Source: Linyphia triangularis | Taxonomy: Eukaryota > Arthropoda > Arachnida > Araneae > Linyphiidae | DNA length: 64,000 nucleotides | NCBI GenBank assembly: GCA_963978545.1 | Contig: OZ021729.1 | Span: forward strand, 15,217,501 to 15,281,500 | Reading direction: 5' to 3' | Part shown: in pieces, positions 21,252 through 34,900 of the stretch | Layout of the letters: each line of letters opens with the position of its first letter | Position numbering within the stretch: position 1 is the stretch's first letter | Notes under the pieces: generated by a model | What the model was told of the DNA's origin: nothing | The model's database searches: none | The model's input: only the letters and a program-made list of their open reading frames with translations | Program-made: the position numbers and the translations under genes

Positions 21252-21443
21252 ATTCAAAATGAATATAGCGATTACAAACGGCTATAACTAATTAATGAAA
21301 AAGAATTTATTGATAAGATTAACACATAATGTTGACGGAACTTCAAAATTTCTGTACGTCTGTCTAAATTAGTGCTAATCTTATCGATAAATTTTTTCAA
21401 TAAATGGTTACAGCCGTTTGTAATCGCTATATTCATTTTGAAT
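21252..21443. mobile_element. Mariner-type MITE, 192 bp
   Basis: Inverted arms of about 72 bp begin ATTCAAAATGAATATAGCGA on both strands and continue through TTACAAACGGCTRTAAC. TA flanks both ends (21250-21251, 21444-21445), as for Tc1/mariner insertions. The arms are about 85-90 percent identical by eye, and the loop is about 45 bp. Confidence 0.85.
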
Positions 21444-21445
21444 TA

Positions 21446-22980
21446 TCCTGTATATAGCTGTAATAATTTATGGACAGGAATTCTTCTAGAATTCCCCTGT
21501 TAATACTTGACCCAACTTTATAAAACGTTTTTAAAAAAACTAAGCAAGATTTTCCCCTTTTTTTCCTTTAAATCTTCGTTTATACGTTAATATATCTAAG
21601 TTAATATATCTTCGTTAAATATATCTAAGTCAGCGAAAGAAACTACTTACTAAATATTATCCTCTATAGCTTTAAAATTTATTTCATAGATGGCAGCACT
21701 ACATAACAATTTCTTAAAATTTTTTAACTAGTATCTTTTTACCAAAGGATAGATGAGTTCTATACAAATTCCAAAACTTCTATAAGTATACCGTTAAGAA
21801 TACCAAATAAAACACTGGAAATTTGTTCTTGTTATTTCAGTTTTGATTTTATCAGTCAATAAACTGTCATAAACAATTTAGTAATATTGGAAATGTCGAA
21901 GAATCTTTTTTAATTTCACATAAAAGTAATAGTGTCTTGTTTAAAAATATTAAAATCATAGACAGTGATATAGAATTAAATAAACAGATAGTAGAAAGCT
22001 TTCAGCAAATTTTAAAGCTCAAATTATAATTTCGGCTCTGAAAATGATTGAATTTTGATACTAATATAAAAACATAGTTCAACAATGTTCTACGGCGTAC
22101 CCTCTCCATTAAAATTCTGATTGTAAAATTAGCACATTACAGATGAAAGTTTTAAGCTATTAATAAAACGAAATTACTTACTGAGATGTTATTGGTTTGA
22201 GGAAAAATAGTTTAATTATTTTCAGAATAAAAAAAAAGGTTTGTACTATAGCAATTTATACCAAATATAAATGTTAAATTCTGAGCAATATATAGCCTAT
22301 TCGGAATAAAGGGAAAAATATATAAATTCAATGATAAGTTTGATATTTAATTTGAATATGTTTTATTGTTATTCATTATAAATCTCATTTCCCTATGAAG
22401 TGAAGTTTTAATTTACCACCAATAGATTGCTTATTTTCGATATATTTTTAGTTTTGTGTGCATCTCATTTCAGTTATATGTAAATTTGAAAGTTAAGTGC
22501 CTAAACTTAAATAACTACCATAATTTGAAAAACAAAATTGGAGGAAATACAATTTCTACAACGAAGGAAAGTTCGATCAAGAATTACAGACACTATGAAG
22601 ATCCTATAGATATAAATATATACAGGAAAGAGCTAGATCACTCACAAAAGAAATAAACTAAAATAATTAAATATAAGTATAGCAGTGATTTTTTAAAGGT
22701 CCAGATCGTTTTCGTAAATCATTTTTCAATCGCAGAAATTGGAACAAAAGTTGTAATAACTAAAAAGCATTTCAAACGAGTTTGTTGGATCCATCGTTAC
22801 ACTATTCACCCTGTGATTGAAACTTTCAACCGACCATTTATAAATGAGGATCCATTGTGTTCTTGCCTGTAAGAATATACATCCTTCTTTCTCTGACATA
22901 ATGCTCTAAACACATTATATAATAGGATAGTACAAGAGCATGATTATTTAATGGAATTTCAAAGACAAGAATCTGTGTCT
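21446..22980. other. Unassigned AT-rich sequence
   Basis: No gene recognised. Small local repeats of AATATATCTAAGTTAAT occur near 21590-21630. The frame at 22456-22656 has no known motif. Confidence 0.4.
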
Positions 22981-23803
22981 ACTAATTCTTAATAATAAAT
23001 TTTCCAATTCTTAATACTAAATTTTTTAATTCATAATAGTAAATTTTCTAATTCTTAAAACTACATTTTATTATTCATAATACTTAATTTTCTTATTCTT
23101 AATACTAATTTTTTTAATTCATAATACTAAATTTTCTAATTCTTAATACTACATTTTATTATTCATAATACTTAATTTTCTTATTCTTAATACTATTTTT
23201 TTTAATTCATAATACTAAATTTTCTAATTCTTAATACTACATTTTATTATTCATAATATTTAATTTTCTTATTCTTAATACTATTTTTTTTAATTCATAA
23301 TACTAAATTTTCTAATTCTTAATACTACATTTTCTTATTCATAATACTTAATTTTCTTATTCTTAATACTATTTTTTTTTAATTCATAATACTAAATTTT
23401 CTAATTCTTAATACTACATTTTATTATTCATAATACTTAATTTTCTTATTCTTAATACTATTTTTTTTAATTCATAATACTAAATTTTCTAATTCTTAAA
23501 ACTACATTTTATTATTCATAATACTTAATTTTCTTATTCTTAATACTAATTTTTTTAATTCATAATACCAAATTTTCTAATTCTTAATACTACCTTTTTT
23601 TTTATTCATAATACTAAATTTTCTTATTCTTAATACTAAATTTTTTTTTATTCATAATACTAATTTTTTTAATTCATAATACTAAAATTTTCTAATTCCT
23701 AATACTAGATTTTCTAATTCCTAATACTAAATTTTCTCATTCTTAATACTACATTTTTTTATTCATAATACCAAATTTTCTAATTCTGAATATTAAATTT
23801 TCG
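22981..23803. repeat. AT-rich tandem array: ~22 bp units in an 88 bp higher-order repeat
   Basis: The array is built from variants of TTCTTAATACTAAATTTTCT and TTCATAATACTTAATTTTCT. CTAATTCTTAATACTAC-type landmarks lie at 23048, 23136, 23224, 23312, 23401, 23489 and 23577, an 88-89 bp period made of four different ~22 bp subunits. The right end is irregular. Confidence 0.88.
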
Positions 23804-23818
23804 ATAAACATTACATTA

Positions 23819-24237
23819 TTCTTTCTTGTAAGTACAAGCAAAGCGAAACAGTCGTTGATGGTAAATGCTCAAGGGAAAAGACCTCTGTTTAAATACATTC
23901 ATTTTTTACACCTTTATCGCATTTCTGCGAAAATTTCGGAGGTGGAGATGTTTAGACCCCCACAAAAGGCATTACCATAGCGATTTTGATCAAATTCTAT
24001 AGAGCCGTTTTTGGACAAATACTTAAAAACATAAACATTTTCAACGGCAGCTACCTTATGAGCATGGGAAATTTTGACGAAAACCTTAATGTCTGGCCTC
24101 CAGTAACCTGTTCAGAAAAGTTGAGCATCATATACCAATCTGTTCAGGATTTATCTTGAAAACAAACAAACACACAGACCTTTTTTCTAGACAACTTTTT
24201 GGAACCCACCATGCTCCAAAACGTGGAGAAATGAAAA
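23819..24237 (-). repeat. Family A dispersed repeat, inverted, diverged
   Basis: Complementary to the conserved middle of family A (GACGAAAACCTTAATG, AATTTCGGAGGTGGAGATG, AACGTGGAGAAATG). The 3' end is missing. Confidence 0.65.
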
Positions 24238-24299
24238 AATATATATATATCGATGGCAGCGTATAGCTATTTGAAGTAAAAAATAAAGAAAGAATAACT

Positions 24300-24700
24300 C
24301 ACCACTTCGTTATCACCATGGTGATGATTCCTCGAACTGGGTCTATTCTCGTGAAGAAATACCCCTTCGTCACAGACTACGAGGAATTTGTGTCTACGGT
24401 CGCCGAACAGACTGTCGATCTTTCTTCTAGCGATTTTCTCGTCCATAATTGACGATTATTTTCCTGCAGATAAAAAAATAAATAAAACACTCTTGAAATT
24501 CGTCTGTGTTTCGCGTAGCAGATGGTTTGCAGAAATGCGCCGTTGTTGTGGACGCGTGTGCCGAGGATGGAACACGTGGGATGAATCGGGCGAACACACG
24601 GAGTCTGTTGTCAAACACACGCGCAAGGGGGACCGTCTTGGAATTAAATTCTGTTAGTTCGTGATCCTGTGTTGGGTATGTGTTCAGCACGCAAGAAAAC
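24300..24700. other. GC-richer unique segment, possible exon or regulatory DNA
   Basis: This stretch has many CpG dinucleotides and a GC content well above its neighbours. A 44-codon frame opens at the ATG at 24318 and closes at 24450, and longer opposing frames (24388-24657 plus, 24427-24690 minus) exist. None matches a family I recognise. It has no visible copy in the window. Confidence 0.25.
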
Positions 24701-24749
24701 TTTCTTGTTGCTTAATTAAAAAAAAATTTAAATAAAAAATTCAGAACCT

Positions 24750-24977
24750 GATAGCACAGCGGGGTCAATGTTGGAAACAGAGGTTCTGGGAAGATAGGCG
24801 AATCCTTGCCGAAACTCCTGCATCGTTCCAAAATACAAAAACATCGCGCAACTTTCAGTTAAACTATAATACTGACGTGGATTTGTGTCCTTTTCGTTTT
24901 TATATTTTCGTCATTCATTTAGCAGCCAGTTCGGCGATATTTTTTGCAATAGTTCTTTCATGGGATCTTTCATGGGG

Positions 24978-25011
<34 letters not shown>

Positions 25012-25735
25012 TCAAAATGTTCAAGGAAAGAGAACTCTGTGTTAAAGGCATTCGTTTTTCAACTTTTTAGGCCATTAAAGCATATTTACGGGAATTTCGG
25101 AGGTGGGGAAGTTTAGAACACTTTAAGAAGCATTATCACAGCGATTTTGGACAAAATCATTATAGCCGTTTTTTAGCAATTACTGAAAAACATGATTTTT
25201 CAATATCAGCTACGCGCATGCTCGATTTTGACGAAAACCTTAATGGTAGGTCCCATGTCCACCAGCAACCCGAATACCAAATTTGAACATAGTTGGTCAA
25301 TTTTTACTGTACTTATGCTGACCACAGACACACAGACATACATTTTTTATAGATCACTTCTTTGAAATCAGGATGTTCCACACGTAGAGAAATGTAAAAA
25401 AAAAAAATTAAAATTATTTTTTGACCGAATACTATACTTTCATCACCCTATGTATACATATGGATAATTACCCTATGTATACATATGGGTAATTACCCTA
25501 TGTATACATATGGGTAATTGAAAGTAAAAATATGTTTCAATTTTAAAACTCTGCATCAATACTCAAAGTATCATTTCAATATATTTTATCCAGGACTATG
25601 CGAAATTGGCCAAGATCCGTAGCAATGGCCCCTTTACAATGGTTCACATCGGGAATAGCCAGTGTCGAGCGATATTGGCCAGCGTATTTAAGCAAGAGAA
25701 GCAGTGACTGCTGGTCATCATCACACCTTGATTAC
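24750..25735 (+). repeat. Family G repeat interrupted by family A
   Basis: The first part (24750-24844) carries GGAAACAGAGGTTCTGGGA and CATCGTTCCAAAATAC. The second part (25516-25735) carries TTTCAATTTTAAAACTCTGC and ATTGGCCAAGATCC. The family-A copy lies exactly between, so the order of insertion is G first, then A. Confidence 0.7.
24845..25515 (-). repeat. Family A dispersed repeat, inverted, nearly complete
   Basis: Complement of the family from the 3' end (CATCGCGCAACTTTCAG) to the 5' end. It carries a 32 bp A run (24978-25009), two overlapping frames that are only repeat translation, and a terminal block, CCCTATGTATACATATGGGT, present three times in tandem (about 25440-25516) where other copies have one. 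Confidence 0.8.
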
Positions 25736-26419
25736 TAACGTGCTAACGTTCCGAACACAAGCATAATCAAATTGTTGCTGGAAAGAGATTGAAATTTTGT
25801 GTAGTTGATATTTATGACATAATAGAAATAACCAACTAAATTTGAAATAATTCATTAAGTCGGATTTGTTGGAATTTTTAAAAATCTTCTCGTCTCAAAT
25901 ACTACAGAACAATTGGCGGAAAAATAAATTCCATCTTGAAGCGTTACATGCCTTGAAATGTTACCATTTCTTGACTCCATAATTTTGTGAAAATATTAAA
26001 AAAATCGAGTTCTTCTTTTCAAATACGTTATTATTTTCGTCATGTTCTTTAGTTTAAAGTTATGATGTTTTTTTAAACAGCAGCAATAAATTAAAACCCT
26101 GTATTTTATGTTCAGAAAAATATTTTTGTTTTTCCCGCAATAAAAAGAGAACATATGTAGTCTTCAATAACAAGCCATGATTTTAAACCTGTTTTGATTG
26201 TCCAACCTATGTACATGTTTTTAGATATAGCTTATATATATTATACATATTTTTATATTCAATAAATTTTAAAAGTAACAAATTATTATATCCAGCAAAA
26301 TATCAAAAGAATACATCTATAAGCCTTAATTTAAATAATTAGTAACAGATCAAACGTAAGCAATACGAATATGTTAAAGATAATTTAATTAATTGGAAAT
26401 CTTAGTAAAAATAATTCGC
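25736..26419. other. Unassigned AT-rich sequence
   Basis: No gene or repeat recognised. Confidence 0.4.
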
Positions 26420-26785
26420 TATACCTTGAAATTTTGTGAGTAGGTACTAAAATGACTACCTTAACGAAATTACATAAATTAAAAAGTCAAAAATAGAGCC
26501 TAATATATTTTATTTTACATTTGAAATCCTTAAGTCAATGCATATGCAGTGGCTCCACCTGGTTTTGTCTTTTACTATTATAATTTTCATTTATAATACA
26601 TATAGACATTAAATGAAAACAATTTATGTCATTTCATTAAATGATATTTTCGTACCTACTCACCAAATTTCAAGGTTTTATACGGTTTTTATACTAAGTA
26701 GTTTCTAAATGCACTGGGCTGGAAGTTTGTAACATGGTGAGTATAGGGAATGATCCTTACTAGAACTTTCTCTTGAAGGACGAGA
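26420..26785 (-). mobile_element. MITE J copy, left arm truncated
   Basis: Contains CCTACTCACCAAATTTCAAG, GTTTCTAAATGCACTGGGCT and GAGTATAGGGAATGATCC on the right. The left arm begins only at CTTGAAATTTTGTGAGTAGG. The interior (CCACCTGGTTTTGTC) is in the same orientation as at 41779 and opposite to 38166. Confidence 0.75.
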
Positions 26786-28959
26786 AGGAATTAGATGAAT
26801 GAAAAGATTAAGATGAATAGAAGATAAAAGATAAAGATGGTTTGCATACCTTTTTATCAATGCATATAAATTACTTTAATCAACCTATATGAATTAGTTA
26901 CATCAATCTTTTTAAATCACTTGAATCAACGTGTAACAATCATTATATTAAAACATATACTTGTCGTTCTATTATTCCTAGAAAAAATAACGCCACAATT
27001 AAAAGATAAAGTATTGTGTTGTAGAACAATCACAGGATATTTTAACCAAAATACAGGTGGACAGCATCCTTCAATATTTGGTTGATCTTCGAAGAAAAAA
27101 GTTTCATTTACAGTCAGCCCCTTGTTCCAGATCTTTCGCGGTCAAAGTGAAGGCTGCAGTGAAAGTGGGCCGAGTGGATGACGATTGGAGCAAACGATTT
27201 TCGCCTTTTCTGGGCATTCGAAAATGTCTTCCTTACTTCCGGTTATTCAGGTCAAACAGGAAATATGTTCTTTACTGGTGTTCTTGCACTTGGGAAAGCA
27301 ATCTCATGAATGAAATTGTGTTTTGTTTTTTTTTTACTCTGAAGTTTATTTTAAAACGCCGTTTTCTGCCGTCTTTAGTAGGAAGGCAGTACCTCATATT
27401 TTTTTTTTCCCTTCCGCTTAAATCTTCTAATCGATCCGTATAATAATGTTATCATAAAGCTATAAATTCCAAAGAATTCATATTTATAACTACTAGTATT
27501 GAATTTAAATTACTAAAATCTGCATTAGTCCGCTTTTGTTAGTGTGTTCTTCAATTGGTTAGACATACTTTCAATATAAACTAAAAATTGTAGCGATAAT
27601 GCGATTTTAGTAGTTTTTGAAGTTAATACAAATAGTGTTATTTGTGATTACGCGTAGTCTTTCTATTCAATAGACAATTCACACCAACTATTTGGCAGAA
27701 ACCTCACGATAATCATAGAATCGAAAGGATCTCATGACGCCACAGCTATAGCTGATCATTTTGATCGGACTGGATTTCAGTGCATTTTCTTTTCTTAATA
27801 TTTAAATAACTAATTTTTTAAAAGAATTTTTGCTTGAATATTTGGAATCAGAAAAAAATTCTTCATAAATATAAAGTAATTTCACTCATTTTTAAAAAAA
27901 ATGCGGGAATTGTCCATTGCTGTTTTCACTTCAAGTGAAGAAATAATGAAGAAAGGATATTTCTTCCTTGAATTTTTTTTCTACGTAGGACATCTAAATT
28001 TCATCGTTTTTATGCGCCTCCTTAAAATTCTATATTTTCGAACTTTTGAAAGCACAATAATACCACTGTAAATTTTTAATTTATTTAGGAATATTTTTGC
28101 TTTGATAACAATTGTTCAGTTTGCGATAAAATTATAGAATATTCCTTTAAATAAAACATTAAAATAAACTTACTTGCCTTAATGTTTTTCAATATACAGT
28201 TGCTTACATGGCAAGTCCAGGGAGTAGAACAATTTTGGTATTTGTTAAATAAGTGTCTATAACAAACAAAATTCTGTGATATAATTTCATTCCATTACTA
28301 ACAAATATTTACTGAGTACCTAAATATTAGCATAGAATTAGTATTAATAATAATATTAACAATTTGATAGTGATAAAAATATAAATAATAGTAAAAGGAT
28401 TATAAAATGTATACCTTATCAAGTATGAAATAGTGGAATCGTATTCCCCCAAAACAATTTAAAAAACATAACACTGAAAAAATAACAACTACTTACTTTT
28501 CAAATTAAGGAATCAGCAAGCAAATTTCCAGAAAGCAAAAAAAATATCCTGTGAATTTTTAATATCAGTAGGATGCATTTAATTTGAAATTTTTTTCTAG
28601 GATTTCGATCTCTAACATTCAAACTGTGAATAAATAATTTACGGATAAGGTCACGATATTAAGAAATATATTACAACAGTTAATAAGAATGAAATTTAAA
28701 TTAACAATTTGTTAAATTATATGTGATTATATGATATTAAAAATTAAATAAAAAAATTAAATCACAAATGAGCCATTTGCATAACACAAATTACAAGTTT
28801 CTCAACGACTTTTTTTACAGTAAAAAGGATTTACTATGCATATTTAAGGACATTTTAGAGTTGTTATATATTTTGTCCTCTACAAAACTATTATTACTTA
28901 ACTCCAAATTATAATTTGTAGAGATTGAACAAACGTGGATTTCTAGAAAAATTTTCATA
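26786..28959. other. Unassigned; includes an unexplained 128-codon frame
   Basis: The plus-strand frame at 27057-27443 starts in a GC-richer stretch (27060-27300) but turns low-complexity and phenylalanine-rich in its last third, and shows no recognised domain. The rest of the interval is AT-rich and featureless. Confidence 0.35.
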
Positions 28960-31900
28960 AATGCGTCTTTTCCCTACTTTTTACAAAACCATGACATTTG
29001 GTGAATAGGTATGAAAAAAATCACTTATTTAAATGACATAAATTATTTTCATGTAATGTCTAACTATTATAAATGAAAATTAAAATAACAAGAAATCCTT
29101 TCTACACTTTCTATAATAATATTATTATAAGAAACTACTTTCTATAAAACCTTGACATTTGGTGAGTAAGTAAGAAAAAAATCACTTAATGAAATGATAT
29201 AAATTGTTTTCATGTAATGTCTCATATAAATGAAAATTAAAATTACAAGAAATACTTTCTATAATAATATTATTATAAGAAACAACTTTTTATAAAACCT
29301 TGACAATTGGTGAGTAAGAAAGAAAAAAAATCACTTAATGAAATGATATAAATTGTTTTCATGTAATGTTTATCTATTATAAATAAAAATTAAAATTACA
29401 AGAAATACTTTCTATACTTTCTATAATAATATTATTATAAGAAACAACTTTTTATAAAACCTTGACAATTGGTGAGTAAGTAAGAAAAAATTCATTTAAT
29501 GAAATGATATAAATTGTTTTCATGTAATGTCTATCTATTATAAATAAAAATTAAAATTACAAGAAATACTTTCTATACTTTCTATAATAATATTATTATA
29601 AGAAACAACTTTTTATAAAACCTTGACAATTGGTGAGTAAGTAAGAAAAAATCACTTAATGAAATGATATAAATTGTTTTCATGTAATGTCTATCTATTA
29701 TAAATAAAAATTAAAATTACAAGAAATACTTTCTATACTTTCTATAATAATATTATTATAAGAAACAACTTTTTATAAAACCTTGACATTTGGTGAGTAA
29801 GTAAGAAAAAAATCATTTAATGAAATGATATAAATTGTTTTCATGTAATGTCTATTTATTATAAATAAAAATTAAAATTACAAAAAATACTTTCTATACT
29901 TTCTATAATAATATTATTATAAGAAACAACTTTTCATAAAACCTTGACATTTGGTGAGTAAGTAAGAAAAAAATCATTTAATGAAATGATATAAATTGTT
30001 TTCATGTAATGTCTATCTATTATAAATAAAAATTAAAATTACAAGAAATACTTTCTATACTTTCTATAATAATATTATTATAAGAAACAACTTTTTATAA
30101 AACCTTGACATTTGGTGAGTAAGTAAGAAAAAAATCATTTAATGAAATGGTATAAATTGTTTTCATGTAATGTCTATCTATTATAAATAAAAATTAAAAT
30201 TACAAGAAATACTTTCTATACTTTCTATAATAATATTATTATAAGAAACAACTTTTTATAAAACCTTGACATTTGGTGAGTAAGTAAGAAAAAAATCATT
30301 TAATGAAATGATATAAATTGTTTTCATGTAATGTCTATCTATTATAAATAAAAATTAAAATTACAAGAAATACTTTCTATACTTTCTATAATAATATTAT
30401 TATAAGAAACATCTTTTTATAAAACCTTGACAATTGGTGAGTAAGTAAGAAAGAATTCATTTAATGAAATGATATAAATTGTTTTCATGTAATGTCTATC
30501 TATTATAAATAAAAATTAAAATTACAAGAAATACTTTCTATACTTTCTATAATAATATTATTATAAGAAACAACTTTTTATAAAACCTTGACAATTGGTG
30601 AGTAAGTAAGAAAAAAATCACTTAATGAAATGATATAAATTGTTTTCATGTAATGTCTATCTATTATAAATAAAAATTAAAATTACAAGAAATACTTTCT
30701 ATACTTTCCATAATAATATTATTATAAGAAACAACTTTTTATAAAACCTTGACAATTGGTGAGTAAGTAAGAAAAAATTCATTCAATGAAATGATATAAA
30801 TTGTTTTCTTGTAATGTCTATCTATTATAAATAAAAACTAAAATTACAAGAAAATACTTTCTATACTTTCTATAATAATATTATTATAAGAAACAACTTT
30901 TTTATAAAACCTTGACAATTGGTGAGTAAGTAAGAAAAAAATCACTTAATGAAATGATATAAATTGTTTTCATGTAATGTCTATCTATTATAAATAAAAA
31001 TTAAAATTACAAGAAATACTTTCTATACTTTCTATAATAATATTATTATAAGAAACAACTTTTTATAAAACCTTGACATTTGGTGAGTAAGTAAGAAAAA
31101 AATCATTTAATGAAATGATATAAATTGTTTTCATACAATGTCTATCTATTATAAATAAAAATTAAAATTACAAGAAATACTTTCTATACTTTCTATAATA
31201 ATATTATTATAAGAAACAACTTTTCATAAAACCTTGACATTTGGTGAGTAAGTAAGAAAAAAATCATTTAATGAAATGATATAAATTGTTTTCATGTAAT
31301 GTCTATCTATTATAAATAAAAATTTAAATTACAAGAAATACTTTCTATACTTTCTATAATAATATTATTATAAGAAACAACTTTTCATAAAACCTTGACA
31401 TTTGGTGAGTAAGTAAGAAAAAAATCATTTAATGAAATGATATAAATTGTTTTCATGTAATGTCTATCTATTATAAATAAAAATTAAAATTACAAGAAAT
31501 ACTTTCTATACTTTCTATAATAATATTATTATAAGAAACAACTTTTTATAAAACCTTGACAATTGGTGAGTAAGTAAGAAAAAATTCATTTAATGAAATG
31601 ATATAAATTGTTTTCATGTAATGTCTATCTATTATAAATAAAAATTAAAATTACAAGAAATACTTTCTATACTTTCTATAATAATATTATTATAAGAAAC
31701 AACTTTTTATAAAACCTTGACAATTGGTGAGTAAGTAAGAAAAAATTCATTTAATGAAATGATATAAATTGTTTTCATGTAATGTCTATCTATTATAAAT
31801 AAAAATTAAAATTACAAGAAATACTTTCTATACTTTCTATAATAATATTATTATAAGAAACAACTTTTTATAAAACCTTGACAATTGGTGAGTAAGTAAG

Positions 31901-34900
31901 AAAAAAATCACTTAATGAAATGATATAAATTGTTTTCATGTAATGTCTATCTATTATAAATAAAAATTAAAATTACAAGAAATACTTTCTATACTTTCTA
32001 TAATAATATTATTATAAGAAACAACTTTTTATAAAACCTTGACCTTTGGTGAGTAAGTAAGAAAAAAATCATTTAATGAAATGATATAAATTGTTTTCAT
32101 GTAATGTCTATCTATTATAAATAAAAATTAAAATTACAAGAAATACTTTCTATACTTTCTATAATAATATTATTATAAGAAACAACTTTTCATAAAACCT
32201 TGACATTTGGTGAGTAAGTAAGAAAAAAATCATTTAATGAAATGATATAAATTGTTTTCATGTAATGTCTATCTATTTTAAAAAAAATTAAAATTACAAG
32301 AAATACTTTCTATACTTTCTATAATAATATTATTATAAGAAACAACTTTTTATAAAACCTTGACATTTGGTGAGTAAGTAAGAAACAAATCACTTAATGA
32401 AATGATATAAATTGTTTTCATGTAATGTCTCATATAAATGAAAATTAAAATTACAAGAAATACTTTCTATAATAATATTATTATAAGAAACAACTTTTTA
32501 TAAAACCTTGACAATTGGTGAGTAAGTAAGAAAAAAATCACTTAATGAAATGATATATATTGTTTTCATGTAATGTCTATCTATTATAAATAAAAATTAA
32601 AATTACAAGAAATACTTTCTATACTTTCTATAATAATATTATTATAAGAAACAACTTTTTATAAAACCTTGACAATTGGTGAGTAAGTAAGAAAAAAATC
32701 ACTTAATGAAATGATATAAATTGTTTTCATGTAATGTCTATCTATTATAAATAAAAATTAAAATTACAAGAAATACTTTCTATACTTTCCATAATAATAT
32801 TATTATAAGAAACAACTTTTTATAAAACCTTGACAATTGGTGAGTAAGTAAGAAAAAAATCACTTAATGAAATGATATAAATTGTTTTCATGTAATGTCT
32901 ATCTATTATAAATAAAAATTAAAATTACAAGAAATACTTTCTATACTTTCTATAATAATATTATTATAAGAAACAACTTTTTATAAAACCTTGACATTTG
33001 GTGAGTAAGTAAGAAAAAAATCATTTAATGAAATGATATAAATTGTTTTCATACAATGTCTATCTATTATAAATAAAAATTAAAATTACAAGAAATACTT
33101 TCTATACTTTCTATAATAATATTATTATAAGAAACAACTTTTCATAAAACCTTGACATTTGGTGAGTAAGTAAGAAAAAAATCATTTAATGAAATGATAT
33201 AAATTGTTTTCATGTAATGTCTATCTATTATAAATAAAAATTTAAATTACAAGAAATACTTTCTATACTTTCTATAATAATATTATTATAAGAAACAACT
33301 TTTCATAAAACCTTGACATTTGGTGAGTAAGTAAGAAAAAAATCATTTAATGAAATGATATAAATTGTTTTCATGTAATGTCTATCTATTATAAATAAAA
33401 TTAAAATTACAAGAAATACTTTCTATACTTTCTATAATAATATTATTATAAGAAACAACTTTTTATAAAACCTTGACAATTGGTGAGTAAGTAAGAAAAA
33501 ATTCATTTAATGAAATGATATAAATTGTTTTCATGTAATGTCTATCTATTATAAATAAAAATTTAAATTACAAGAAATACTTTCTATACTTTCTATAATA
33601 ATATTATTATAAGAAACAACTTTTTATAAAACCTTGACAATTGGTGAGTAAGTAAGAAAAAATTCATTTAATGAAATGATATAAATTGTTTTCATGTAAT
33701 GTCTATCTATTATAAATAAAAATTAAAATTACAAGAAATACTTTCTATACTTTCTATAATAATATTATTATAAGAAACAACTTTTTATAAAACCTTGACA
33801 ATTGGTGAGTAAGTAAGAAAAAAATCACTTAATGAAATGATATAAATTGTTTTCATGTAATGTCTATCTATTATAAATAAAAATTAAAATTACAAGAAAT
33901 ACTTTCTATACTTTCTATAATAATATTATTATAAGAAACAACTTTTTATAAAACCTTGACCTTTGGTGAGTAAGTAAGAAAAAAATCATTTAATGAAATG
34001 ATATAAATTGTTTTCATGTAATGTCTATCTATTATAAATAAAAATTAAAATTACAAGAAATACTTTCTATACTTTCTATAATAATATTATTATAAGAAAC
34101 AACTTTTCATAAAACCTTGACATTTGGTGAGTAAGTAAGAAAAAAGTCATTTAATGAAATGATATAAATTGTTTTCATGTAATGTCTATCTATTTTAAAA
34201 AAAATTAAAATTACAAGAAATACTTTCTATACTTTCTATAATAATATTATTATAAGAAACAACTTTTTATAAAACCTTGACATTTGGTGAGTAAGTAAGA
34301 AACAAATCACTTAATGAAATGATATAAATTGTTTTCATGTAATGTCTCATATAAATGAAAATTAAAATTACAAGAAATACTTTCTATAATAATATTATTA
34401 TAAGAAACAACTTTTTATAAAACCTTGACAATTGGTGAGTAAGTAAGAAAAAAATCACTTAATGAAATGATATATATTGTTTTCATGTAATGTCTATCTA
34501 TTATAAATAAAAATTAAAATTACAAGAAATACTTTCTATACTTTCTATAATAATATTATTATAAGAAACAACTTTTTATAAAACCTTGACAATTGGTGAG
34601 TAAGTAAGAAAAAAATCACTTAATGAAATGATATAAATTGTTTTCATGTAATGTCTATCTATTATAAATAAAAATTAAAATTACAAGAAATACTTTCTAT
34701 ACTTTCCATAATAATATTATTATAAGAAACAACTTTTTATAAAACCTTGACAATTGGTGAGTAAGTAAGAAAAAATTCATTTAATGAAATGATATAAATT
34801 GTTTTCTTGTAATGTCTATCTATTATAAATAAAAACTAAAATTACAAGAAATACTTTCTATACTTTCTATAATAATATTATTATAAGAAACAACTTTTTT

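Noticed and set aside
27057..27443. 128-codon open frame as a gene
   Set aside because: The first half is GC-richer and tempting, but the last third is low-complexity Phe-rich from T runs, and no family is recognised. Left as unassigned.
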